A DNA stretch of 64,000 nucleotides from Lentimicrobium sp. (GTDB taxonomy: Bacteria > Bacteroidota > Bacteroidia > Bacteroidales > Lentimicrobiaceae). Location: the NCBI GenBank assembly GCA_019429275.1, contig JAHYJC010000013.1, positions 32,052 to 96,051 of the forward strand, in the 5' to 3' direction. Under the pieces are notes generated by a model. It saw only the letters and a list, made by a program, of their open reading frames with translations, ran no database searches and had not been told where the DNA came from. The translations under genes and the position numbers were made by a program. Positions 18,275 to 26,685 of this stretch are shown here, in pieces. Position 1 is the stretch's first letter. The number at the start of each line of letters is the position of its first letter.

Positions 18275-19660
18275 ATGGCTGAGGATATTTTTCAGGGATA
18301 CAAAGGATTGGCATTGGAAGTGCTAAAAAAATTCAATGTCAGGGTTTGGGGACAGGCTGATGTTTTAACCACCCGGGGTCTGTTTAAGGGCACAATTCTA
18401 CCGCGATCGGAAAACGATGACGACAAACACATTGTGATGAAGATCATAACCGGCTATAATATAGGTCTCGACATTGCAACCATTAGCGATATGAAGGAGA
18501 CGGGCTATAAAAAAGCCAATTACAAAATTCCTGAAAAAGAGTTTCCTTATACGCAAGGACTGCCGAAAGTGAAACTTATCGGCACCGGAGGAACCATTGC
18601 ATCGAGGCTCGACTACAGAACCGGAGCTGTAATTCCCGCATTCTCTCCGGGCGAATTGTATGGAGCAGTGCCCGAACTGGCAGAAATCTGCAACCTGACT
18701 ACAGAAAAAGTTTTCGCTGTGTTCAGCGAAAATATGGCACCTGAAAATTATAAAAAGCTTGCCATCGCCATTGGCAAGGAAATTGAAAACGGGGTAGATG
18801 GAATTGTAATCGGTCATGGTACTGATACATTGCATCACACAGCCGCAGCGCTGACGTATATGGTTCAGAATCCACCGGTACCAATCGTACTGGTAGGATC
18901 ACAGAGATCGTCAGACAGGCCAAGTTCTGACGCTGCTTTGAATCTTATGCATGCCTGCACCACAGCCGGTCATGGCGACATTGCTGAAGTAATGGTGTGT
19001 ATGTTTGGACCGACCAGCGACGAATATGGATTCCTGCACCGGGGAACAAGGGTTAGGAAAATGCACTCTTCATACCGTTCAACATTCCGCACCATTGGCG
19101 ACACTCCGCTTGCAACAGTTACGCGCAGAGGAGTTGAACCCATCAAAAAGGAGTACAACCACCGTCGCAAAGACAGGAACGTAACCATACTGCCGTACTT
19201 CGAAGAAAAAGTAGCCATTGTTTATTATTATCCGAACATGCAGCCCGATATCATTGATTCGCTGGTTCAGAATGGATATAAAGGCATAATTATAGCCGGA
19301 ACCGGACTCGGACATGTAAATAAACCCATTTATCCTGCCATTGAGCGTGCTCACGCGGCGGGAGTTCATATGTATATGACTGTTCAGACTTTGTGGGGTT
19401 ATGCTCATATGTTTGTTTACGACACGGGCCGCGACCTGATGGCCAAAGGAATAGTTCCGGCTGCTAATATGCTGCCCGAAGCTGCCTATATTAAACTGGG
19501 CTGGGTTTTAGGACAAACCAATGATCCGGAAGAGGTAAAACGTATGATGCTGACTCCTGTGAATGATGAAACCACATCACGGGAGCCTTACAATGGATAT
19601 CTCGTTTATCAGGGCGGCGTTCCTGAAATTGAAGATTTTATAAGAAAAGTCAGGAAATAA
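18275..19660 (+). CDS. gatD: Archaeal-type Glu-tRNA(Gln) amidotransferase subunit D (asparaginase-like)
   Basis: 461 residues from the ATG at 18275 (MAEDIFQGYKGLALEVLKKF). An N-terminal beta domain of about 80 residues (FKGTILPRSEN) is the small domain that distinguishes GatD from plain asparaginases. The amidohydrolase part has both catalytic-threonine motifs: T104 in TGGTIAS and T183-D184 in GHGTDTLHHTAAAL. It also has GSQRSSDRPSSDAALNL. GatD releases ammonia from Gln or Asn and channels it to GatE. A type I L-asparaginase would lack the N-terminal domain and the adjacent gatE, so GatD is strongly preferred. The reading begins before a TTG at 18236, but only the ATG leaves the family N-terminus. 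Confidence 0.92.
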   Translation: MAEDIFQGYKGLALEVLKKFNVRVWGQADVLTTRGLFKGTILPRSENDDDKHIVMKIITGYNIGLDIATISDMKETGYKKANYKIPEKEFPYTQGLPKVKLIGTGGTIASRLDYRTGAVIPAFSPGELYGAVPELAEICNLTTEKVFAVFSENMAPENYKKLAIAIGKEIENGVDGIVIGHGTDTLHHTAAALTYMVQNPPVPIVLVGSQRSSDRPSSDAALNLMHACTTAGHGDIAEVMVCMFGPTSDEYGFLHRGTRVRKMHSSYRSTFRTIGDTPLATVTRRGVEPIKKEYNHRRKDRNVTILPYFEEKVAIVYYYPNMQPDIIDSLVQNGYKGIIIAGTGLGHVNKPIYPAIERAHAAGVHMYMTVQTLWGYAHMFVYDTGRDLMAKGIVPAANMLPEAAYIKLGWVLGQTNDPEEVKRMMLTPVNDETTSREPYNGYLVYQGGVPEIEDFIRKVRK

Positions 19661-19756
19661 ATGCATCAGAAATTCATTGCAAGCCCTGAGAATTCATATT
19701 TTCTCAATACCTGTGCTCTTCCTTCACAGCTAAAATTCTGATATATTAATTTAACT

Positions 19757-19764
19757 TACCTTTG
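19757..19764 (+). promoter_or_regulatory. Candidate -7 promoter element of the secreted nuclease gene
   Basis: TACCTTTG matches TAnnTTTG, 28 bp before the ATG at 19793. No clear -33 TTTG is found, so support is partial. Confidence 0.4.
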
Positions 19765-19792
19765 TCAGGATTTCAGATTTACAATTACGTTT

Positions 19793-21076
19793 ATGATAAA
19801 ACACCTGCTTTCTGCACTGTTTTTAGCTTTTTTCTTTCAGGTTCAAGCTCAGGACACCCTTGTTGTGATGCATTACAACCTGTTGAACTATGGTAATTAT
19901 ACTTCCTATTGTACATCGTCCAACAACAACCACGAACAAAAAGACATACTGATTAAAACCATTGCAGACCATGTAAGTCCACACATTTTTACCGTCAATG
20001 AAATAAGTCAGTACGATTTTTATCACAACCGTATTCTAACCAATGTTCTGAATACCGATGGAAAAAATTATTTCCGCAGGGCTGAGGTTACCAACATTGC
20101 AGGATCATCAATCATAAATGGTTTTTTTTATGATTCGCGCAAACTTGTTTTTCACTCCCAACGCGTGGCACAATCCTACATCAGGGATATTAATGTTTAC
20201 ACGCTTTACTACAACCACGAATCTCTGAATCAGGGTGATACAATTTATATTCACTGTATTGTGGCACATTTGAAGGCAAGTTCAGGAAGCAGTAATGAAC
20301 AGGCCCGTTCTGCCATGACCAACAACACCATGAACTGGTTAAAAAACAACATGGTACCGGGCAACTTTCTGATGATGGGTGATTTTAACCTTTACACATC
20401 CAACGAACCCGGCTATCAGAACCTCATCAATCCGTTGCCCGCAACCCAAGCCTTCAGATTTTATGATCCGGTAAACAAACCGGGAAACTGGAACAATAAT
20501 TCATCTTTTGCCAACTGGCACACACAGTCGGTATCTGCCTCAGGCAGTGGTTGCCAGGCCAGTGGCGGAATGGACGACCGTTTTGATTTTATCCTGGCCT
20601 CCGAAAAAATTATACAGGGCTCAGCCAATGTTCAGTATATCAATGATTCATATCATGCTTTAGGACAAGATGGCATGCATTTCAATACTTCAATAAATGT
20701 ATCTCCCCAAAACACTTCGGTGCCTGGTAATGTGCTGGAAGCCCTGGCTACCAATTCCGATCATTTGCCGGTTGTTTTGAAATTAAAAATCACCACCGGA
20801 CCGACCGGCTTAAGAAATAATTTTTCAGAAATAATTTCTGCCACCGTCATGTACTCAGGCGATGAACGATATCTGAACATCAACTCATTGAAAGAACAAA
20901 TAGTCAGGATCCGGATCTTTGATCTGGCTGGAAGCGTGATAATTAGTCAGGAGGTTTACTTATCTCAGGGAAATAACACCATACAAATTGCATCAGAAAA
21001 CCTGGCAAAAGGCATGTATCTTCTGAATTTATCAGACCAGAACAATAGCAGCCTCACATTAAAGATGGTGCGATAA
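19793..21076 (+). CDS. Secreted endonuclease/exonuclease/phosphatase-family protein with T9SS tail
   Basis: A 427-residue protein with a signal peptide (MIKHLLSALFLAFFFQVQAQ). The EEP fold is marked by VVMHYNLLNYGN (strand 1), TVNEIS (catalytic Glu), HLKAS, MMGDFNLYTS (Asp/Asn), DDRFDFIL and NSDHLPVVL (catalytic Asp-His). The last 85 residues form a T9SS-type tail (VRIRIFDLAGSVIISQEV ... LAKGMYLLNLSDQNNSSLTL). I infer an extracellular metal-dependent nuclease that degrades DNA or RNA for nutrients; phosphodiesterase activity on other substrates is possible. It ends 12 bp from a convergent gene, with no terminator visible. Confidence 0.85.
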   Translation: MIKHLLSALFLAFFFQVQAQDTLVVMHYNLLNYGNYTSYCTSSNNNHEQKDILIKTIADHVSPHIFTVNEISQYDFYHNRILTNVLNTDGKNYFRRAEVTNIAGSSIINGFFYDSRKLVFHSQRVAQSYIRDINVYTLYYNHESLNQGDTIYIHCIVAHLKASSGSSNEQARSAMTNNTMNWLKNNMVPGNFLMMGDFNLYTSNEPGYQNLINPLPATQAFRFYDPVNKPGNWNNNSSFANWHTQSVSASGSGCQASGGMDDRFDFILASEKIIQGSANVQYINDSYHALGQDGMHFNTSINVSPQNTSVPGNVLEALATNSDHLPVVLKLKITTGPTGLRNNFSEIISATVMYSGDERYLNINSLKEQIVRIRIFDLAGSVIISQEVYLSQGNNTIQIASENLAKGMYLLNLSDQNNSSLTLKMVR

Positions 21077-21088
21077 CCAATGGCTGTC

Positions 21089-21865
21089 TCACTGAAACAT
21101 GAAACCAATTCTGAGTGAAATCCGGTTGTAGTGCACAAATACCTTTTTCTCGTAATTTTGCATCCAGCCATATACAGGTTCTTCATATGAAAGTTCCTGA
21201 TAGTGATACCCGATTCCCAGCAAAAGTGCACTTTTGCCACTCAGGGATATTTTGATACCTGCTTCGGGGCTGAGCAAAACTCCTCCAAAAGTTTTCCCTC
21301 CATTACCATACCAATCCATTTCTTTATTTTTTGATAATGGGAAACTATATCCGGTTTTAAAACTGAAAAAAGGTGTCACAACATCAGGTTCCAGCATAAA
21401 CTTTACCTCTGCAAAAAGCGGCAGATTGCTCCACTCATAAAATTCATAACCCAATCCAATACCCGCGAATATTTGCTGATTCCACTGGTAGCCATTTACA
21501 GTCGTAATGGATGGGTAGGGTATGAAACCATCAGCGCCCTCGCCCAGAAGTAATGCAACGCTGCTGATGTTGTAATATCCCCTGGGTTTTAGTTTGGATT
21601 TCCGGTCATCTGAATATTTTTGAATTCTATCGACTTCATTAATTCTATAATTCCAGATTCCACAATCATTTGAAATCACAACGCCCGCAAGGCTGTCATA
21701 ATTATCAATTTTCCCTATCACCACATCGCCGGACTTCAGATAAACTGCATCCTTTTTTCTGTTTTGAGCTGCTGCTCCGCCAGGGAGCAACAGCCCTGCA
21801 AACAGACTCAAAACCACCAAAAAGCGGAGACATTGATGGCTGGGTTTTGGAAACGGCCATCTCAT
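21089..21865 (-). CDS. Predicted outer-membrane beta-barrel protein
   Basis: A 258-residue protein with a signal peptide (to GGAAAQ, about residue 34). A small beta domain follows (AVYLKSGDVVIGKIDNYDSL), seen before barrels in other Bacteroidota proteins, then alternating hydrophobic strands such as IFAGIGLGYEFYEW, PEAGIKISLSGKSALLLGIG and a final strand ISLRIGFMFQ ending in Phe. The ATG overlaps the stop of the upstream LVIVD lipoprotein by 4 bp, so the two are translationally coupled and probably work together on the cell surface. The function is unknown. Confidence 0.7.
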   Translation of the reverse strand: MRWPFPKPSHQCLRFLVVLSLFAGLLLPGGAAAQNRKKDAVYLKSGDVVIGKIDNYDSLAGVVISNDCGIWNYRINEVDRIQKYSDDRKSKLKPRGYYNISSVALLLGEGADGFIPYPSITTVNGYQWNQQIFAGIGLGYEFYEWSNLPLFAEVKFMLEPDVVTPFFSFKTGYSFPLSKNKEMDWYGNGGKTFGGVLLSPEAGIKISLSGKSALLLGIGYHYQELSYEEPVYGWMQNYEKKVFVHYNRISLRIGFMFQ

Positions 21866-23154
21866 GGGCGAACAACAGGTATCTGACTTATCAGAGTCAG
21901 GTTATTTAAATCAGAATAATCATACTGGTAAAGTCCGTCAGCACCGATGAGCATCAGCAAGCCATCAACGGGAATAACATCGTAGGTCTTGATATCCTGA
22001 AAATAGGCAATCTGGTTCATGTGGATGTTCATAGGGTCTGATGCGTTATATACCTTAAGTCCGGCATCTCCGTCGCAAATAAAAAGTATGTTGTTATCAA
22101 TTCCCAAACCGTGGGGATTAAACATTGGATAGGACTTAACCTTAATCGGGTGCGCCAGAGAAGATACATCTACCACATCGAGCTGATTTGTAAATCCGTT
22201 GCACTGATTCCCTGAACGCAATGTTACATAAGCGTAATTTCCTTCTATAACCACAGGATCGCAGGAGCTTATATGCTCAAAAACTGAAACAAAAGCGGGG
22301 CTTGCAGGATTGGCAAGACTATAAATCAACATTCCGGTGGTTGTCCCCAGGAAAAGGTGGTTGCCGTAAGGAAAAATAGTTTCAACCTGTCGATCGAGCA
22401 TGATTTCAGGTCCGGTAGTAATGCCAGGAGTTGAAGCAATGGAAAACAACTTCAGTGCATTGTTGTGCACCGCATACATATAATCATCACTTATTGTAAA
22501 ACGTGCCATAGAGCCAGCGACACCTGTTGAGGGGCGCCCAATAGAAACCTCACTTGAACCAAGGTTTGCAACACCCATTCCATCAAATCTAAGCGTCTCC
22601 TTATTGTAATAATTTCCCTTCTCAACCAGTTCTGTTACTACTTTGGTTTCCCAGGCAACCACAACTCCTTTTCCAAAATCAAGTCCGTAAACCGGAAAGC
22701 TATAATCAAACATAGGCAAAACATTGGGAAATGCGTCCTCCACCCTGTCAATTTCAACAGGATTCAACGGATCAGAAATATCAATGGCAACAAGATCGAT
22801 AAAACTATCGGCATATAAAATATTTCCGCGTATCGCAATATCCAGATTTCCCGGAATATTGAGAAAAGTAACCTGTACAGGTGAAGCGGGGTTGCTGTTG
22901 TCAATGACATGAATCCCCTTGTTCAACTCATTGATATACAAATAATTGTCCTTAAAATAAATTTTACCCGTATTTTCAAGTTGCTGAGGTTCAGCGCTTT
23001 TAACAGAATTTCTGAATTCAGAGAAACCCATATAAACCGGCACGTTGGCGGTATAGGTAATTTCCTCAAAAGTTTTGTCCTGGCAGGAAGTGAAAAGTGC
23101 TGCTGTAAAGAGCAGAATCAACATTCCAGGTAATGAAAGATTTATTTTTTTCAT
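21862..23154 (-). CDS. LVIVD-repeat surface lipoprotein
   Basis: A 430-residue lipoprotein: signal peptide with lipobox FTSC (Cys24) in MKKINLSLPGMLILLFTAAL. The body is a beta-propeller of LVIVD-type repeats, for example KGIHVIDNSNPASPVQVTFL, DLVAIDISDPLNPVEIDRVE, GMLIYSLANPASPAF, QLDVVDVSSLAHPIKV and GLKVYNASDPMNIH. Such proteins sit on the outer membrane and their role is not established. The downstream barrel gene overlaps its stop by 4 bp. The start is supported by the lipobox. Confidence 0.85.
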   Translation of the reverse strand: MKKINLSLPGMLILLFTAALFTSCQDKTFEEITYTANVPVYMGFSEFRNSVKSAEPQQLENTGKIYFKDNYLYINELNKGIHVIDNSNPASPVQVTFLNIPGNLDIAIRGNILYADSFIDLVAIDISDPLNPVEIDRVEDAFPNVLPMFDYSFPVYGLDFGKGVVVAWETKVVTELVEKGNYYNKETLRFDGMGVANLGSSEVSIGRPSTGVAGSMARFTISDDYMYAVHNNALKLFSIASTPGITTGPEIMLDRQVETIFPYGNHLFLGTTTGMLIYSLANPASPAFVSVFEHISSCDPVVIEGNYAYVTLRSGNQCNGFTNQLDVVDVSSLAHPIKVKSYPMFNPHGLGIDNNILFICDGDAGLKVYNASDPMNIHMNQIAYFQDIKTYDVIPVDGLLMLIGADGLYQYDYSDLNNLTLISQIPVVRP

Positions 23155-23230
23155 TTTGATTGATTTTTTCTTTTAAAAGAGATGAAAGTTAATTGAAAAG
23201 GTTGCACAGATTTTTCAGATAAAGCCGGAA

Positions 23231-24541
23231 TTATTTAAGATTTACTCTCAGTCCGGCATGAAATGAAGGCCAGGCCATTCTGGCACTGCGAATATTGTAT
23301 GGTTGTGATTTATTAAGGAAAAAGAACTGAACCCCTGCCTGACTGAAAAACGAAAGGTTTCCAGAAATTTTAACATCGCCACCCAGGGCTGAGAGTGATG
23401 ACAACTGAATTCCCCGCACCGACCAGTTTGCCTGATCTGTATTATTTAACCTGCCTTGTGTAAAAGTCTCTGTTGTGATGCGGCTGTTTATACCTTTTTC
23501 CGTAATGAGCATCTGCGATGCATAGAGTCCCAGCATCTTCTTTCCTGCAATATCATAGCGCAGTCCAAGGGGTATGCCGAGGTAGAAAATTTCAGTATTG
23601 TACTCACGGCGGGTAAAATTCATTTCGTCGGTTTTAACCTGGTATGAGAGCTTTGTGTAGGTAATTCCACTTTCAAGATTCCACTTCCGGGCAATTTGCT
23701 TACTAACCATAAGTGCGATGGAAATGGGTGATTTGTGGTTAGTTTGCTCAACCTCAGCAAAATAAGAGGTTTCATTTGCTAATCCGGATGATAGTGCATC
23801 GTGACTGTAATTGTTTTTATTTGAATTCAGGGCATAGTCCTCCTGCGACAAATCTATCGCCGGATTTATGCCGTAATTCATCGCAATTCCCCAGTTTTTC
23901 AAAGCCTTTGAAGGTATTGGCTGAGATTGCTCTGAGATTTCAGGAATTATAATAGTAGGCTGATTTGTTTGTCCGGCCTGATCCGGTAAAGGTGATTCTT
24001 CGACATCAACTTTATTTTGAGCAATTTCGATATTCGAAATATAGTCAGTGGGAAGTAAATCGGCTTCTTCCTCCTTAACATTTTGTCCGTCAATTGTTTC
24101 CGGAGCAATTTCAGCTTCTGATCGGGCTTTTTGTATCTTTTGCGGTGCTGAAAGTTGTGTTAAAATCACTTTTTCAGGTTCGTTTGCTTTATCCGATAAC
24201 AATATTCTTTCTTCGGGTACAGGAATTTCTTTATGAATGCTTTGATTGCTAACATTTACACCATCGCCTGGCCTGGCTTTATCCTTATTTTCAAAATTTC
24301 CGGAAGCTGATTGCCGGTAATTGTCTTTATCGGGTGTCCAAAAAGTATCTATCAGAGAAAATCCTAAACCTAGAAGGATGATCACTGATGCGGCAATTGC
24401 TGCCCATCTGAACATAACAAATCTTCTCCGGCGTTTGAGTTGCCGATCAATAAGATTCCACATACCATCAGGAGGTTTTGGTTCAAAACCGCCAAAAATC
24501 CGGCTCATGGCTTCCTTTATTTTATCTTCCTGATTGTTCAT
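23231..24541 (-). CDS. Membrane protein with anti-sigma-like N-terminus and beta-barrel-like C-terminus
   Basis: About 436 residues from the ATG at 24539-24541 (MNNQEDKIKEAMSRIFGGFE). A cytoplasmic basic stretch (RQLKRRRRF) precedes one membrane helix (about 46-66). A polar linker of roughly 150 residues follows, then a C-terminal part of alternating strands (PISIALMVSKQIARKWNLES, EIFYLGIPLGLRYDI) like PF13568-type outer membrane barrel domains. It lies 6 bp downstream of an ECF sigma gene, so I infer an anti-sigma partner that senses envelope state. A dual inner-membrane helix and barrel layout is odd. Confidence 0.6.
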   Translation of the reverse strand: MNNQEDKIKEAMSRIFGGFEPKPPDGMWNLIDRQLKRRRRFVMFRWAAIAASVIILLGLGFSLIDTFWTPDKDNYRQSASGNFENKDKARPGDGVNVSNQSIHKEIPVPEERILLSDKANEPEKVILTQLSAPQKIQKARSEAEIAPETIDGQNVKEEEADLLPTDYISNIEIAQNKVDVEESPLPDQAGQTNQPTIIIPEISEQSQPIPSKALKNWGIAMNYGINPAIDLSQEDYALNSNKNNYSHDALSSGLANETSYFAEVEQTNHKSPISIALMVSKQIARKWNLESGITYTKLSYQVKTDEMNFTRREYNTEIFYLGIPLGLRYDIAGKKMLGLYASQMLITEKGINSRITTETFTQGRLNNTDQANWSVRGIQLSSLSALGGDVKISGNLSFFSQAGVQFFFLNKSQPYNIRSARMAWPSFHAGLRVNLK

Positions 24542-24547
24542 TTTCAA

Positions 24548-25075
24548 TCACTTACGTTCTGTCAATCGCTTCAGCAACCAGGCACGAGCCCTGGTATACT
24601 GAGATTTTGATGTTCCTTCGCTTATGCCGAGCAATTGTCCGATTTCGCTGTGTTTATAATCTTCAATGGCATAGAGATTAAAGACAGTTCGGAAACCGTC
24701 AGGCATTTCCTTAATCAGTTTCAGCACCGCATCAGGGTCTGCAGGTTCAGGTATATCATCAGTTTCATCATTAAGCAGAACTGCATTATCAAGTTCAACA
24801 CTAAAGCGCAGAACATCCTTTTTCCTGAGCATTTCCAGAGAAGTTGTCACCATAATCCTCCGGATCCATCCCTCGAGCGAGCCCTGCGACCTGAATGTAT
24901 CCAGGCGTGTAAAAACCCTGATAAATCCTTCCTGAAGTAAATCCTCAGCCATGCAATGATCCGGGGCATAACGAAGGCAAACCCCAAACATTTTTCGGGA
25001 ATAATTTTCGTACAAACGTTTCTGGGCATGCACGTTACCATTAAGGCAATCCTTCAGGAGTTGACTTTCATCCAT
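24548..25075 (-). CDS. ECF-type RNA polymerase sigma factor
   Basis: A 175-residue sigma-70 family protein. Region 2 carries YENYSRKMFGVCLRYAPDHC, AEDLLQEGFIRVF and SLEGWIRRIMVTTSLEMLRK. Region 4 carries MPDGFRTVFNLYAIEDYKHS and IGQLLGISEGTSKSQYTRAR, the helix-turn-helix for -35 recognition. It would direct RNA polymerase to a small regulon. The next gene begins 6 bp downstream and has one membrane helix, the usual place for its anti-sigma factor. No own promoter is visible. Confidence 0.9.
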   Translation of the reverse strand: MDESQLLKDCLNGNVHAQKRLYENYSRKMFGVCLRYAPDHCMAEDLLQEGFIRVFTRLDTFRSQGSLEGWIRRIMVTTSLEMLRKKDVLRFSVELDNAVLLNDETDDIPEPADPDAVLKLIKEMPDGFRTVFNLYAIEDYKHSEIGQLLGISEGTSKSQYTRARAWLLKRLTERK

Positions 25076-25320
25076 CAGATACTCAGAAGCGTTATTAAGT
25101 CCGGACTATAACAGAGATGCATATCGGCAGGAATGGTTGCATGCAATATTAAGAAAATGCTGTAAGAATGACATGTTAACAGGAAAATAATATCATGTAA
25201 AAAATATTTTATGTTTCATCCAAAAGAACAGGTGATGACGTTAATAAACTAAATTTGCTTCCTCTAATTGCCTTATCAGGCATAAAAAATCTATAAAATA
25301 TTTTAACACGGAAACAATAA

Positions 25321-26559
25321 ATGAAAGCTGAAATAATTACCATAGGTGATGAATTGCTTATTGGGCAGGTGGTGGACACAAATTCAGCCTGGATGGCTGA
25401 GCAACTGAATCTGATCGGGATAAAAGTAGGGCAGATTACCAGTATTTCTGATCATAGAGAACACATCCTGACAACGCTCAGGGAGGCATCAGAGCGTGCT
25501 GATATCATTTTGATGACCGGAGGGCTTGGCCCCACCCGCGACGACATCACAAAAACTGTACTTTGCGAGTATTTCGGCACCAGGCTGGTTTTCAATCAGC
25601 AAGCCTATGAAAACATTGAACGGATCTTCAGAAACCGGGGTTATCAGATTACCCCGCTCAACCGCGCTCAGGCCGAGATCCCTGAATGTTGCACTCAGCT
25701 TTTAAATGTAAACGGAACGGCTCCGGGCATGTGGTTTGAAAAATCGGGAAAAATTTACATTTCTATGCCAGGGGTACCTTTTGAGATGAAGTCGCTCATG
25801 ACCGGGGAGGTTCTTCCCCGGCTTCAGCCCTTTAGCCAGATTGCAATCGTGCATCGCACCATACTCACTCAGGGTGTTGGCGAATCGTTTCTTGCGGCCA
25901 GGATTGAGAAATGGGAAACTTCACTTCCTGAAAATATTAAACTTGCCTACCTCCCTCAACCGGGCATTGTAAGGCTCAGACTCTCCGCATCCGGCAACGA
26001 CCGCAAATCAATTGAAAAAACCCTGTCGGAATGCACCGATGAACTTTACAACCTGATTCCTGAATATATCTTCGGCGAGGGTGAAGATTCTCTGGAGCTC
26101 ATTGTCGGAAATCTTCTAAAAGCAAATAGTTATACACTGGCCACAGCCGAAAGCTGCACCGGGGGCTACATCGCCCACATGATAACCAGCATTGCGGGTA
26201 GCTCAGCCTATTTCAAGGGTTCAGTTGTGGCATATGCAAATGAGATTAAAGAAGGGGTACTTGGCGTGAGTGCTCAGACCATCTCAAAATATGGCGCAGT
26301 AAGTGAAGAAACCGTGTTTGAAATGGCAGCCGGCCTTATCAGGAAGTTTAAGGTTAACTGCGTCATTGCCGTTTCGGGCATTGCCGGCCCTGATGGAGGT
26401 ACTCCCGAAAAGCCTGTCGGTACCACCTGGATTTGTGTATTAACGCCAAAAGGCGCCCAAACCCGGAAATTTACTTTTGGCGAACACCGTGGACGAAATA
26501 TCAGGCGGGCAGCTTTGGCAGCACTTGACATGTTGAGACAACAGGTAATAAAGCACTGA
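25321..26559 (+). CDS. cinA: CinA family nicotinamide-nucleotide amidohydrolase
   Basis: A 412-residue protein with two domains. The N-terminal molybdopterin-binding-like COG1058 domain starts MKAEIITIGDELLIGQVVDT and has TGGLGPTRDDITK (about residues 65-77). The C-terminal NMN deamidase domain begins around 255 (TLATAESCTGGYIAHMITSI, VVAYANEIKEGVL, AVSGIAGPDGGTPEKPVGTT). CinA has ADP-ribose pyrophosphatase and NMN deamidase activity and serves pyridine-nucleotide salvage. The length is standard. It stands alone, with a 126-bp gap to the next gene. The 245 bp upstream contain no recognised signal. Confidence 0.93.
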   Translation: MKAEIITIGDELLIGQVVDTNSAWMAEQLNLIGIKVGQITSISDHREHILTTLREASERADIILMTGGLGPTRDDITKTVLCEYFGTRLVFNQQAYENIERIFRNRGYQITPLNRAQAEIPECCTQLLNVNGTAPGMWFEKSGKIYISMPGVPFEMKSLMTGEVLPRLQPFSQIAIVHRTILTQGVGESFLAARIEKWETSLPENIKLAYLPQPGIVRLRLSASGNDRKSIEKTLSECTDELYNLIPEYIFGEGEDSLELIVGNLLKANSYTLATAESCTGGYIAHMITSIAGSSAYFKGSVVAYANEIKEGVLGVSAQTISKYGAVSEETVFEMAAGLIRKFKVNCVIAVSGIAGPDGGTPEKPVGTTWICVLTPKGAQTRKFTFGEHRGRNIRRAALAALDMLRQQVIKH

Positions 26560-26635
26560 TAAATCACTCCCGCTATATCAATATGGAGTTATTAAAATAT
26601 TTCACTAAATACATAAAACTTAAAACAGTTTATAA

Positions 26636-26643
26636 TACATTTG
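26636..26643 (+). promoter_or_regulatory. Candidate -7 promoter element for the Omp28-like gene
   Basis: TACATTTG matches TAnnTTTG, 43 bp before the ATG at 26686. No -33 TTTG is visible at the usual spacing. Confidence 0.35.
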
Positions 26644-26685
26644 CATCCGACTAATTAAATTTATCACGAATCAACCCCCCAAAAC

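Noticed and set aside
18275..19660. Plain L-asparaginase
   Set aside because: The extra N-terminal domain and adjacency to gatE point to GatD.
16251..19660. Mobile genetic element carrying gatDE
   Set aside because: No integrase, transposase or flanking repeat was found. Transfer is inferred from the family only.
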